The translations under genes were made by a program, and so were the position numbers. A stretch of 64,000 nucleotides of DNA from Artocarpus heterophyllus. Taxonomy: Eukaryota > Streptophyta > Magnoliopsida > Rosales > Moraceae. Each line of letters begins with the position of its first letter. Position 1 is the first letter of the stretch. Below, in pieces: positions 25,410-38,285 of the stretch. Where the stretch lies: assembly GCA_025403435.1 (NCBI GenBank), contig CM046345.1:5769451-5833450 (forward strand). The letters are read 5' to 3'. The notes under the pieces were generated by a model. It did no database searches, was not told the origin of the DNA, and was given only the letters and a program-made list of their open reading frames with translations.

Positions 25410-28400
25410 TTAATGCTTATTTTTCTTCTTGCCTCTCTTTCTCGAACTAGTTTCGGGCGCTTCCGCTTCTTCAGCCTTTTGCTCCGCCTCCAATATGGCC
25501 AGCTGCAGTGTGGACAAAATTTTCCAGAACGTCACTAAGATATGGTAAACCAAACACATTTCTAAGACAGTTTCAATCAATGATTCCAAAATTTCAGTTC
25601 TAAGAAACACAAAAATAAAAAGATCATAAACCAAACAGGCCCTTTGGTTTTCAGGAACCTTTGTATAGCCAAAAGAGTTACCTCATCGAGAATAGGTTTA
25701 AGCTCTCTGTATCGAGCTTCAGCAAGATCAAAACCATCTTTTCGAAGCTCCTGCAAATGATATACCAAGGCAAACATTATGTCATGCACATTAAAACAGA
25801 AACTACATTCAATCAAGCAAGAAACATGAGCAGCAAGCTGTGAGATTCCTTTCTGCACTATTTTCAATCCAAACAAGCTCAAAAAGATCGAGTAAGAAAG
25901 TCTGAAGGCAGAAGAAACAAAATTTAGCAAAGATTAATAAAATTAGTTGGAAAAGGGGATTTAATGTAAAAAGGGTCCTGAACAGAAAATATATTGAATG
26001 TTAGTTTTCCTTATTAAATAATAAAGGCTAATGCATACCTTTCCAGTGTGTTGTGTATGTTCATGTGCAGCCATTTGCCAGTATAAATTCGTACGCCTGT
26101 AGAAATCTCGCAATGACTCTCCGGGCTTCACATAAAACATAAAAAGAAGCATCAGTTAACGTAGTAATGGCAGAAATGAAAATTTCAATCTAGGAGCTTA
26201 AATTTGGCCCCGGGAGGTGACTGAAAGAAAGACAGACTGGTTATTAGCGCAAAATAAGTAAGAGTAAGCACCGTCGGAGTTCTTTGTGAATCCGAAAGGC
26301 CAAGACTGGCTCTTATTTGCTCTATCCTAGCCCGTTTCTCCTTCCTTCGAAGATTCTTTCCCGTGCCCTTGATTAGAGCAATAGCCTCGCCCACTTGATC
26401 TGTACCATCTTTGCTACTCTATACATAAGGAAAAATGAAAAATTAAATAAAGAAACGATCTAAGTGTTTTCCTTGTATGTAATGAGAATCTCTCTCTAGT
26501 GGCAGAGTAGTTAAAAGAGGACACATTTCAGTAGTTGAAAGTTTATGCATAAAAAAATCAGGAAACCGAGTAGAGGCACCTCTGGCTCATCATCGTCATC
26601 ACTCTCGTCACTATTGCTATCACTATTTTCATCTTCATCTTCACTATCATCTTCGTCCTCATCTTCATCCTCAGAGGATTCCACCCATTCAGATTGTGAG
26701 GCCTGCATCACAAGTAAAGTCAGGTTGAAGCAAACGAGATGCAACAAATCATATAAATGTTGAGTTGATCTGACTTCCAATTTGTCAAAAAATCTCAAAA
26801 CAAAAACAGGACGAATTTCGAAGTTAAATGGAACAGGAGAAATTGGTGCAAAACAGTGTAGACAGTAAAAACATAATAAAATAAAATAAAAAATCAAAGC
26901 GGCGTAATTGAAAGTTACACTTGTCTTTTTTTAACATTTTACAACGAAGTCAGAAAATTAACATTCAAGATTCAACATATAGTTTCACCATTTGTAGACC
27001 CAAGGCAAACAAAGATGACAGACCTGCATGATGCACTTCCATTCGTCAAGTTTGCTCAGATTAAGCGAATATAAATCATCGAGCGTAATTTCTCGATCTT
27101 TAATTTCCATCATACCCCCGTATATGTATAATGTATCTCGTCCAACGACCATGCACGAATTGATTCGACCACAGGGCTTCACTATCTAATAAGAGTTCAT
27201 AATAACTCCACAAATTAACTTAAAAATAAATCTAAATGGATGAGGAGAAAAAGCCATCCAGCAAGACAAACCTCTGGTAAATCAGAATTTGGTAAATCCA
27301 ATTTAGAACTAGATTCTGGATTCTTTTCATTGGATTTAGCAGCTAACACGTCATCATCAACTGTCATGCTTCTGGTCATATGCTGTGACATCTGATCAAT
27401 GTCACTTTCCATGTCGTCTGCTTCTTCATCGTACTCAGATTTCTCATCTTTGTCAGTTGTTGCCAGCTCCTGTGCTTCCGTAGAATTTGTCTTATAATCA
27501 CCATGACTCTTTTGTTCAACACTCTTTTTTAACTGTGCAATATAAACAAATGAAGTCCATATTATCTAATGAAAAATGTAAACATTAAGCTATAAAATCT
27601 AATGTAAACAAAAACTCTAGGTTATCAATATTGCAATTTGATACAGTTCAACCTTCTTTGTTGTTGATTTCTCTTTCCGTAACTCCAATGGATACCAACG
27701 GCGGCTATCAAATTGAAAGCCATAAAGTTCATCCAAGAACAAGCTCATCATTACGTCACCTGCATGCACGAGAGAGAAGGCACCAAAAACAAGAAATGAT
27801 TACGGAAAAATAAAAACAAATTGCTGCATAGATGTACGTGTCATAAATGAAGATGATATAAAAATTGAGTGCAAAGGATTTATTTTGGAAATACTACCTT
27901 CCTATGGAGAGCAAAATACGATAAACATATACAATAGAAGTCATGGGATAGAAAATGTCAAAAAAACTAACCTTCAACTTCCATATCCACCACCCCACCA
28001 AATAGCAAAGCGCGCCTCTTATGAACGCACATAGAGAACCCGGCACGAGGCCCTGGAGGCATCCCACTTTTCTTTACCTATTCCAAGATAATCACTAATC
28101 AACATTTGCGAACAACTGCATATATTGCTGATTTTGTTTTTAGAATACAATAAAATCAAAAAATACGCTTTGAAATGCGTTAATAGTAAGGTATTGCATT
28201 ACGGCAAAACAAGAACCTTGTTCCATTCCCAAGTTATAGGATCAAGGGACCACATGTCTGAATGAACATTCCCCTTCTCAGAGCCACTCTTATCGGATGA
28301 AATTTCTTTGTGATAGCCACCGTACAAGAAAATCTGAAATGCCCAAAGGGGTAACACAAATTCAGTAGTTTTACAACAAAAGAGACTCGGGGCAGAGATA

Positions 28401-30934
28401 ATAAAGGGTATCTTTCATTTGCTCACCTCATCCTGGTAAACAAAAAACTGAAAACCACTTCTAGCACTTGGCCACAAGGATCCAGGCCTAGGCTTTATTT
28501 CCTGCCACTAAAATTGCAACACACCAAAATGTTCTTTGTTAAACAACACATTCAGATAATGATGATGCTGGCTCAATGCAAAGGGGCCAATCTACACTTA
28601 CCTTGAACTGATCCAAGTCAAAAACATACAAATCATTGTAATACCTGCATAAATAGAGGATAGAGCAGAGAAAGATATTGTTACTGTAGACTGAATAATT
28701 ATTGAAGAAAACCCTCAAGATTATATAAATAAAAAAGTTCAAAGGTGAATTTTTTAAGCAATATATATGTGTTTTCCACTACATTTTTGAGCTTAATGCA
28801 AAATCATTTTACACACACACACACACACGCGCGCCAAATACACATATTTGAGCTGAACACAAAATTATTTCACAGACACACACACACACACACAACAAGA
28901 GTTTTCTCAAAAAGAAAAAGCATGGGAAGAAGATCAATTCAAAATTGAGGTCCACCTAATTATTAGGATGAGAGTACTACTACTACGTATGTGAGATGGC
29001 ATACCCTAAGAATACTACATTATAAAATAACAATAAAACTTTTGAAATGTATAGAATCCGTTAACAACCTCACTTCTCTAAGAGTGTCGTAGTAGCCACC
29101 AAAAACAATAAGCTTGTGCTTGTATAGTACCTGGAAGATAAACAAAAAAAAAAAGCACAAAATTTATTTTTTAAAAAGCGGTGTATTTGGGTGAAGAAAA
29201 GACTAGTTGATCCTACAATGTAAAAATTTCACATACTGGAACAAAGAAAGTATTCATGGTAACTTTGAATGTAAATACTATAAAGATAAATGTAATTTAT
29301 ACAAATCGAAATATTAACTTTTCAAATTCACCCAACATTTAGCAAGAATGTCATGTCCCAATCATGGGTACAAAGACTGATAAATCCTGGAAATGCAATC
29401 AAAATTCTTATTAATGACCACGGGAATAAAAAGCATAGATTCCAAAAGCTCATATTTACCATTCGATGACCTGACCGTGGACTTGGACACCCTTTTAGAT
29501 TGAGTTGTTCCCATTGATTTGTCTTCAAGTCCAGCATCCAAAAGTCCTGAAAAATGCAAAATAGAAGGCAACTTGTAATCCTTAAAACATGCCAATAAAA
29601 AGGTTTAACATCCCGAAGAATCTACTTTAGAGGACTCACCTTGTAGTGATGAAACCTCTCTTGATTTGGAGATGTAAACTCGCCACCTAATGAAAAAGGA
29701 CAACATATCAGAAATGCAAAAGCACAATTTGCACATATCCTCTTCATTCAAAAGTTTTTGTCAGTCTACCGAAAATATAAAGATAATTCTTCCAAGCAAC
29801 TGCCTGGTGGGCACTTCGAGGCGGCGGACTATTGGGACTTGAAATTAACTTCCACTCCTGCTTTTCAACATCGTACCGGTAAAGATCACCATAGACAAAT
29901 GTCTGCAATGACACATATCGGTTCCAGCCAAAAAGGTAAGCAACAACAGAAAAGCAAGCTTACTTGCATCAGATCATATAGACATGTAAAGAAAGAACTA
30001 ACCTTTTTACCATTGTAGAATTCGCCTCCATAAAGGACCAAATCCGTTTCTTTCAATGGATTAAGGTTCAACTACACAATCAGCACAGAGATTTAAAAAA
30101 AAATTTGAAAAAAATTAAAAAAAAATCAGTAATTATAAGTTCTAACAGAAATCACTTACTGTACAGTTTAATCTTGGAGATGGAGCTGGGACATTATCCT
30201 CAATGTGGACTTCCTTCTTCTTGGCTTCCTCCTTTTGAATACTCAACTATTAAACACAAAAACAATGTCAAAACCTTTCCAAAATTCAACAAAACCTCCA
30301 TCATTTATCTTCACTTTCTTCAATTGAAAGACGATGTTAGGATCTAATATTGTTATACGGTTAGTTTGTTACATAGTTTGTTAGTTAACAATTGTCAGTT
30401 AACCACTGTAATCCACTAGTTTACTCCAGTTAGCTCTTCGGTATACTCTTGTTAAAAGCCTGTAGTTATAAATACAGGAAACAATGTACAACTCATTACA
30501 CTGAATAACAAATTTCTTGATCTCTTTCTTTCTTCAATTCCTTTCCCACAAATCATCTTCTTTGATTTTTAGCAATATAACTCGATCTCTTATAGACAAA
30601 TATCCAATCAAAAACATAAGTTCATCACATATCACAACAACAAGTTCAAACTTTTCACAAAGGCACAACCTTTTTTCATGATCAAAATTTTCAAACAAAA
30701 GGAACATAATTTAATCATTCCTCAAATACCCATTACTCCTAAAAGCCGAAACAAGAAGCTCGTACAGAGAGAAGTAGAGAAAGAGAATGAATTTTTGTTT
30801 ACCAGAATGGCGTCGATGTCGTCTTCAGGAGAGAGCTTTTTGGTCTCTCGACGCGCTCTTTTGTCCTCTGCTTTTGCGGTTTTCTTCTCGGTTTTCTCTT
30901 TGCCTTTTCCGGGCTTCTTCGTTTTCTTCCCCAT
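25410..30934 (-). CDS. KLHDC4-like kelch-repeat protein with DUF4110
   Basis: Nineteen minus-strand exons join without a frame break to 670 residues: 30803-30934, 30160-30246, 30003-30071, 29770-29902, 29640-29686, 29460-29546, 29069-29130, 28602-28644, 28427-28507, 28217-28333, 27972-28077, 27653-27759, 27272-27532, 27024-27185, 26580-26702, 26272-26418, 26039-26125, 25682-25750 and 25410-25502. The N terminus is Lys-rich and coiled (MGKKTKKPGKGKEKTEKKTA). Kelch blades follow (LVLYGGEFYNG, YLYIFGGEFTSPNQERFHHY, LIVFGGYYDTLREV, IFLYGGYHKE, ALLFGGVVDM, LYIYGGMMEI). A Glu/Asp/Ser run occupies about 505-539. PGESLRDFYRRTNLYWQ is the DUF4110 signature, and the tail is basic (SSRKRGKKKNKH). The order matches human KLHDC4 and Arabidopsis At5g50310. 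The likely role is as a protein-interaction scaffold; no enzymatic residues are seen. Confidence 0.95.
28808..28895. repeat. Two (CA)n runs in a kelch intron
   Basis: Runs of CA at about 28811-28828 (ending in CGCGCGCC) and 28876-28893, separated by about 45 bp. They lie between the kelch exons at 28602-28644 and 29069-29130 and are potential length polymorphisms. Confidence 0.85.
30335..30597. other. Possible small LTR-like remnant in kelch intron 1
   Basis: From TGTTAGGATC the sequence has the look of a small copia-type LTR: TATAAATACAGG at about 30467, then a pyrimidine-rich stretch (TTCTTGATCTCTTTC). No convincing 3' end or target-site duplication was found, so the boundaries are guesses. 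Confidence 0.3.
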
Positions 30935-31535
30935 CGTTCAGCGAAGGCCAAAGCTCGATGCTTTCCGAACTGAAGAGCGGATTGGAGACGAGGAAGAAGT
31001 GTAGAAGACGGCATGGAAGCGGCACTTTAAGCGCTCGAAGTACCGGAATGAGTTGGTTTGCCTCTGTAATACGGTGTCGTTTTTGTGGAGTAGTAACTTT
31101 TCAAGCTTCACCAACGCAGCGTTTGCCATCAGAAAACTTTTTGAGCCTTTTTTTAGTGAGTGATTCAAATTTTGTTAAATTAACCCCTCAAAAAAATTGC
31201 TAAAGTAAGAAAATAATCATTTTTTTTAATGGTTAATGAGCAATAAGTTGATTTATAGTTTATCATTAATTAATTTAGTGATTTATCACGAATGAACTAA
31301 TATCAATTAGAGATTAACTAATATTAATCCATAATTTTTTTGTTTGTCAATGATAATCTATTATTTAACCAATGACAAACCGGCCTATCAACGATAATCA
31401 TTAGCATACCATGAATTAACTACAGTAATATTTAAGACAATTAAAAAACCATTTAACTAAAAAAAATTTAGACATTAATTGAAAGATTGCAACCAAAACC
31501 GGCTGTCCATCAATTTTTTTAGGGTTATTAACACC
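30935..31535. other. Upstream region of the kelch gene
   Basis: The first ~200 bases are G+C-richer and hold the presumed 5' UTR and promoter of the minus-strand kelch gene. Open frames here are shadows of exon 1 or non-coding. From 31227 to 31440 the degenerate AATGATAATCTA/TTATCATTAATTAA repeat appears, block 2 of the family at 10640 and 60463. No divergent gene is seen. Confidence 0.45.
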
Positions 31536-31998
31536 AATGCCTTTTAAATTTTAGGATCTTTTTCATTTTGACACCTAAATTTTAAAAATCACCACTTTGC
31601 CCTTAAACTTTTAAGGCTCCTTATTTTGTCCCTTGAACTTTAAAAATCACCATTTTTTCCTAAACTTTTAAAACTTCGCACTTTGTCCCATGAACTTCCC
31701 ATTTTTCGTTCAAATAGACGAAATTAAGCTCACGTGATTCACATCACACATGGGTCACCTGTAAGAGGCAAAAATGAGATTTATATGAAATCATATAGGC
31801 TTCATTCTGTCTATTTGAACAAAAAATCGGAGGATCTGGGGCAAAGTGAAGAGCTTTAAAAGTTCAAGGGACAAAGTAGAGATTTTTAAAGTTTAGGGAA
31901 CCAAATGTGAAGTTTTAAAAGTTTAAGGGACAAAATAATGATTTTTTAAGTCCAACGGGCAAAGTCGGAGAGACCCTAAAGTTTAGAGCGCTTTGAAA
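31536..31998. mobile_element. Fold-back element with internal short repeats
   Basis: The left arm (31536-31750) and right arm (31775-31998) are imperfect inverted repeats. Each arm carries several diverged units of the type TTTGTCCCTTGAACTTT-AAAA, which on the right arm read AAAGTTCAAGGGACAAA. The hairpin tip has TTCAAATAGACGAAATTAAG paired with a CTTCATTCTGTCTATTTGAA counterpart. No transposase. This is a fold-back or long-TIR MITE. Confidence 0.65.
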
Positions 31999-33575
31999 TT
32001 AATAACTTTTTTATAAAATAAAACTTTTCTTTTTATTTTAGAGAGAGGAAGGGACATAAATTGTATTTATTACAAATATGGTATGTATTTGTTTTTGAGG
32101 AATTATACCAAATAGCCGATCTTATCAATTGATGAGTAAAGAATGTCACACAATTTGAAAAAGTAATATATATATAGCAAATACACTAATTTACTAATGC
32201 AAAAACCCAAAAGTACCCTTCAAAATTTTTTCTCCATTTTTGTTTCTTGCTCTGTTTCCGCATGCCTCTCTCCCTCCTTCAATTTGATTTCCCTATCAAA
32301 TTTGCTCATTGGTGCCGCCACATTTAGAGCTCGACAACAAATGAGACTGTATAAGTGTACATTTTACAAGACTTAAATCAATTATTTACACTTTTATTTC
32401 TCGTTAAATCATCTGATTAATAGCATTTTCGTGTTTAATAAAGTTTGTGTTTCTTATTGTCTAAATATAGTTAATTATGTGTTTTTAGTTTTTTTTAGTG
32501 TGTTTTTATATTTAAGTAAATTTTTGGTAATTTTGTAGAGTCAAATTTTGAGTGTTTAATAATTAATTAGTTTGAAAATAATTAAAACAATAAAAAGAAT
32601 CTTGTGTGAATTTATTCTTAGTCTTAAAATGTTTATCAATAAGTTTTTACTTTGTAAATAAGTTTTATTGTATTTTTAGTAATTTCTAAAATATTTACAA
32701 GTCTAAAATAATATATTTGTGTGAAATAGAAAAGGTCTAATACTTTTAGAAATTTTTATTTATTTATTGTATTTTGCGTGTTTAATTGTAAAAATAAATA
32801 TTTTTTAATAATTATTGTAATTATTTTTATAAAATAATTAATTTTAGTGTATTTATTAATTTTAAATTTAAAATCTGGAGAAAAAATAAAGCAAAATGGC
32901 TTAAAAATATGTAAAATCAGACATCAAATACACAAGAAATCAAAAGAAATTAAAAATCACAAGAAATGCCATGTGGCACAATCCTGACTGTCCAAGCTAG
33001 CCGCCAAATGCTTCACCACCGTTGGATCAAGGCCCATGTGTCAGGACATCTTTAAAAGTGCATTAGGATAGCGTGCTGCAGCTCCGATGCGTGCGTGTTT
33101 TTGTCTTAGTCAAATCGACTGACCAAGATGCATCCGACAGTTCCCAGTCTAGCCTTTGCCCTAGCTTCATCTTAGCCGCTTCTTTTAGTCCAAGTCAACG
33201 AATCCAATGGCCTTTGACTTCCAGTCTTTACCAGCATCGCACTGGATGTTGAACTGAAATTTGTATACAAAAGATTTAGCTGCGGGAGAAGAAAAAGAGA
33301 GGAAAAAAAGTTAAAGTCGAAATGTTCTGATTCATTGGGTGGCAAATAAAAAAAGAAAAAATAAATAAATAAATAAATCTCTCAAATTTGCATATGACTC
33401 GAATGCAATATGAGATCAAAATAATAATATAATATAAATTAAAAAAATTGGTAAATAGCATTTTCTAAAGCATGTGAAATTCGCCCGCCTTAGAATTTCA
33501 GACATCCCATGGCCTCTACAACCATTTCTTCTTTCCTTCTCCCCTTTGGTTCTTCTATTAACTGTTGAGCTTCTG
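31999..33575. other. Intergenic, AT-rich; one short repeat shared with 38.4 kb
   Basis: Mostly A/T-rich. At 32300-32340 the words GCTCATTGGTGCCGCCACAT and TTTAGAGCTCG resemble 38385-38420 (GCTCAACAGTGCTGCCACGT, TTTAGAGCTCC). The stretch 32990-33240 is richer in G+C, without a usable frame. No gene. Confidence 0.4.
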
Positions 33576-34349
33576 AGCAAGGATGAAAATATCAGTATTG
33601 TTGAAAATATTGATACTTTAATTTTACGAAAATTTTAAAGAAAATATCGATATCGGTAGAAATTTTGACAAAAATTATGGCAATTATGAAAATTTTATAT
33701 AAAATATATTTCTATTATTTTAAGATACAATAAATATTAAAAAGAAACATAAATAAAGCTTACATAATAAATTCCATACATATTAGATTTGTAAATACCA
33801 TAAGGAAGTTATGTGAGGCTCAAAAATGATTGAGATTCTATCTTAATTAAAATAATATTAGTGTCATGACATGTTATTTGAGTAATATGCCACATATAAG
33901 TTTGTTGACTTCTTCTCACTGTATTTTTGTGAATGGGAATTGTGATTACTTTATGCCTTTATGCCTTTTTTATTTTAAAATAACAATTAAAAGACAAAAG
34001 ATTCTAGGGAAAGCTGAATCTTGTTATAAAATTGATATGTACAGGATAAATATTCATTCATTAAAAGTATAAGATACTAATAGATTATTTAAAAGGAAAA
34101 ATCTACTAAATTTTGTAATTTTTGACATTACAAAATTTTGTCAAAATTTCCCCAATATAAACCAAAATTTTGTACAAAATGCATTACAAATTTTTTGATA
34201 TCGATATTTTTACCAAAATTTACCGATATTTTGCCAAAAACAATAATATAGTGGAAAGATATTTTGGGACCTCAAAATTTTTGAAATTTTGATATTTCTG
34301 AAAATCCCACCGAAATTTCTAAAATTTCCTTGAAATTTTCATCCTTGCT
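33576..34349. mobile_element. TIR element, ~770 bp, ends AGCAAGGATGAAAAT
   Basis: The left end AGCAAGGATGAAAAT (33576-33590) is exactly inverted at the right end ATTTTCATCCTTGCT (34335-34349). Subterminal zones carry inverted families of AAAATTTTGA, GATATCGATATTTT and ACCGATATTTT words. There is no transposase and no long frame, so it is non-autonomous. A target duplication was not identified with certainty. Confidence 0.7.
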
Positions 34350-35243
34350 TATCAGTATCCTCCATTCAAGAAGAGATGCTACTAGAGCATTCCCTTGACC
34401 CCATTTTAAATATTAAAATAATGTCTAAATTAGTGTAGCAAGTTTGGTGAGGCAGAGAGATAATCTTGTGTGCGTAGTAGTCTAGTATAGTTTTTAACTT
34501 TATATTTGTGCTGTAATGTTTATATTTTTAGGAATAAATTATATTTTTTTGCTTTTAATAATGAAATCATGCATGTTTATTAAGTTAAGTTTTGTTGCAT
34601 TATAGACATGAATAGGCACAGTATATGCTTGGTAATACTTGATTTATTGTCGTTAGAGAACAGTAAACAAGTTAATGATACAAGGTTCTACTAGAATTAA
34701 CGCAATAATTTTTTCATTAAAATATATTAATTTTGATTTGTTATTTTATTTTTTATCTTAAAGTTATGTTAGTTATAACTGTAGTAATAGCGGTTATAAA
34801 TGTCATAGTTATTGCACCAAATTATTAATGAGAGGTCATTATTTTGCTACTTTTTATAGGACAACCCTTCCTACATTATGACTTGCTACATTATCGCTCT
34901 CGATTGACTTATAAAAATAGCAAATGTACTTGTTTTTAATGGAAAAAGACATAATAAATCAAATCCTTTATTATGTCTTACCAAGTTACGAAACATATAA
35001 GTGAATCTGGGCGTTTTACCAAGTTAGTTTTATCTTCTAAATTTTAAATAAAAATCACAAAAATATTTTTGTTTTAAACTTTGTTTTGAAAAATCGATTG
35101 TCTTTTTGAACTTTTATTTTTATCATTCTGCCGAGTTACAAAATTTTCACTGCCCTCTGGATACAACAATCTCTTCTGTACTACAAACGTCTATGTTTAA
35201 AGAAATATTTTGGGCGATACAATAGAGACTAAGACAAAGTTGC
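34350..35243. other. Intergenic, no gene seen
   Basis: A/T-rich sequence without credible frames. It ends with GTTGC (35239-35243), the left copy of a target-site duplication. Confidence 0.45.
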
Positions 35244-38200
35244 TGTCACAACCCGCCTTTTTTGGGTTGTGAAAAATCTTTTTCTTACTTACATATAGAC
35301 AAAGACTTAGGATTTTTTTTTTCCACATACAGGTTTTAGCATCTTTTGAAACACCAACATATACATATGTTTACATAAGCAAACTTTCTTTACAACACTG
35401 TTTGCCAAGTACTTTCGAGAGAGGTTTTTGTCTTACTTAACTATGTTACAACTTTTATACACACGTTTCAAAATAACTTAAAATATATTACAGCGGAAAC
35501 ATAACTACGGCGGAATCCATACCCATTCTGCACACTAATCATCCCTCAGCCAGCTTATCAATGAAATTATTCTAACCTTCTTATGGTAATACCTACAACA
35601 TGAAACACTTACTGGGCGTTTAATGAGCTTACGCCCAATAAGTCCCAATACAGCCCACATGCACATTCAATACAATGCATGATTCAGTTATGCTTTCTTA
35701 TGAGCATTCTTTATCATTATCATGTCTTATCTTGAACTAGGGCCCAAATGTTCGTACTATTGTGCGCATAGGTCTACGTGACACCGAGACCATACTATAT
35801 CCTTAAACTCCTATTGAATCAGGAATCGGTACGACACTTTTCTTAATTCTGGTGATATATTTACCAGCCCAATTATTATGGTTATCATACCATGCATAAA
35901 GTTATAATCACATGTTATGCACCAAACATAAATACTCTTGTACGGTATAATACACATAGGTACATACTTTAAATACTCATAAGTACACATTAATATACAC
36001 ACAGGTATACAACATAATATACACATAGGTATCTATTTTGTATACTCATAGGCACACACCAATATACTCATAGGTACTCACATTATAGCATATACGTAGG
36101 TATACACCTTGATATACACACAGGTATACATATACATATTTCACATCCTATACCTACAATTCCATACTGTAGGTAGGATGGGTTCTTGCTTGATTTGGGT
36201 TGCTGTGCGCTTTGACCTCAGTTTCTTCTTTTCTAGTCTTCTAGGATCCTGTTTGGCCAATTACAAAGCTATTAGCCAAATTTTACTATTTCCTCTATGT
36301 CTCATTACAAAATGTTCATTAATTAATAAATCGAGTTGCATAATTGTATACAACTCCGAAAACCACTGGTTTCTTATTCTTATCTTACTCTACCCTTCTA
36401 TCTCTAACGAAGGGCAGGAATCTTTTTAATCATTCTTTTTTTTTCCTTTTTGGAATGTTTTAGAGCGGTTCGTGTTACTTGAACAAAAATGACAATTTTG
36501 CCCTTGGTGGGTCTCCTAAATTTTCAGAGCTTGATTTCGCCATTTTAACTGAAATAGTTACGTACTTATTTTAAATTAGTACCCTAATGGGTCGGATCTC
36601 CTTATTTTACATCAGTGCGTCATTTTAATAAAACCTTGTAATTTTACCCCTTATCTGAAAATTCTAAGAATTTTACCCCCAGGACTAAAATTTCTCTCCA
36701 AATCAAAATTTTTCATTTTTCACAAGGATCATTTTTGTTCAAAGTACCATACCCTAAATCCTTTTGAAAAATGGCATTTTTGCCCTTTAAAATTTTTTCC
36801 CAATTTCAACAAAATGTTTGTAAGATTAATATCTTACAAACGGTATTAATCTTACAAACGGTTGAGATTTTCGATGAACTATTTGCGATAACTAACAGTT
36901 TCATCGAGATTTACAACTTTTGTATTTTAACTTTTTCAAAATTCTTCACTGCACAGGGGGTTTTTTGGCATTTTTTTAATTCTTCTGAGAAAAATTTTTT
37001 TCTTGCAATTTAGTTCTTAGGTCATTTTTGTAAAAATCTATTTTTAAACAGCATATCTACCCCTGTGAATGCAGTTTCAACCCTTGTCTAAACCATTTTC
37101 ATGCCCAATCTCCATTTTTGCAAAACTAATAGTAAAATTACAAAAATAACATATTTTGCATAAACTACCATTTTGAACATTCAACCCTAAATTTTTACAA
37201 TACCAACATGCCATAATTTATATATCTATGGAGTTTAACCAAAAATTTACTTGAATCCTCACATACTTTTGAAAGAATAAAAATAAAAATAAAAATAAAA
37301 ACCACATAATTTTAAAACTTAAGAAACCAAAACTTACCCAAATGGAAACTTTGTGCTTCTAGCCTTCCAAAGGCTCCTTTGAAACCTTTTTCCTAGGTAT
37401 TTTTCATGCAAAAAAACCATGAATCAATTTCTCCCTTAACCCAAGAAAAATCTTTAGAAAACTTGAAAAAAAGTTTCGGCTTTTACCTTAAACTTGATAA
37501 AATTCCTTGAGCTTTGTTCCTTGAACTTAATTGGGGTTAATTTCACAAGGATTTGGGTTTGAGAAGGTTCTCTAATGGTGGCCGTGGGGTTGGAGGAAGA
37601 AGAAATTGGAGATTTTGGCTAATTTTGCATTTAATTCATGCTTATCCATTTAAGTAACTCACTAAGTAATCCATGGGTTTACTAATGTGGCTTAATGTGA
37701 TTGGGCCACCTTTCATGGCATGGTGGCCCAATGAAATCCTAATGGGTGTCCACTTGGTAGGCCCAAAAAATTTACACTGTATAATTTTTTACCACATAGT
37801 ATTTTTCTTACACTGTCGTGGTAAAATCAGTGCAAAACATATTCTTAAACTGTATAAAATATTTTACTTGCCTTTGTTGTGTTTTTGGAGGCCAGACATA
37901 ACATCTCTTATATCTGTGCTTTCACTTAACTGTATACTTATACCACATAGGGCCCCTTTACACTAGTTTAGGGTTTTGAGTAGACTCTCTATCTTACTTA
38001 TACCCTAATTATCCGTCCGTTTATATCACAATTGTACAATTAATTATGATATAAAATTTATTTTTTGGATATTATTTACAAATTCTTGAGTATTTAAACT
38101 TATAAAATTTGTATTAACAATATCCAACATTGCATCACGTTAGTATTGAAATTTTTGATTAATACCGCTTATTTATACATTAGCACAATTTTTTTTAAAA

Positions 38201-38280
38201 ATATAATTTTTAAAGGTAAATTCATTAATTAAACCTAATTAAATATTAGATTCTATTAATGAATTTCTTCGGTCATTACA
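35244..38280 (-). mobile_element. Solo LTR, Ty3/gypsy-type, 3037 bp, with target duplication GTTGC
   Basis: On the plus strand it starts TGTCACAACCCGCC and ends GGTCATTACA, and is flanked by GTTGC on both sides (35239-35243 and 38281-38285). Read on the minus strand it runs TGTAATGACC to GGGTTGTGACA, with the GATTCCGCCGTAGTTATG / TTTCCGCTGTAA region near the 3' end that is common in gypsy LTRs. No pol sequence is inside. A degenerate tandem repeat (TATACACATAGGTATACA type, about 35930-36135) lies within it. Open frames in it are not credible genes. Confidence 0.8.
35930..36135. repeat. ~20-bp minisatellite inside the solo LTR
   Basis: About eight to ten degenerate copies of TATACACATAGGTATACA (variants ATACTCATAGGCACACACC, ATACACACAGGTATACA). 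It is confined to the LTR, so it presumably arose within the retrotransposon. Confidence 0.65.
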
Positions 38281-38285
38281 GTTGC

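Noticed and set aside
30722..31203. Plus-strand frames over kelch exon 1 (30678-31004, 30787-31203)
   Set aside because: They are antisense shadows of the Lys/Arg-rich first exon; the minus strand matches the known protein start.
35811..36429. Frames in the 3-kb solo LTR (35811-36026, 36109-36429) as genes
   Set aside because: They lie in the minisatellite or low-complexity part of an LTR and show no domain.
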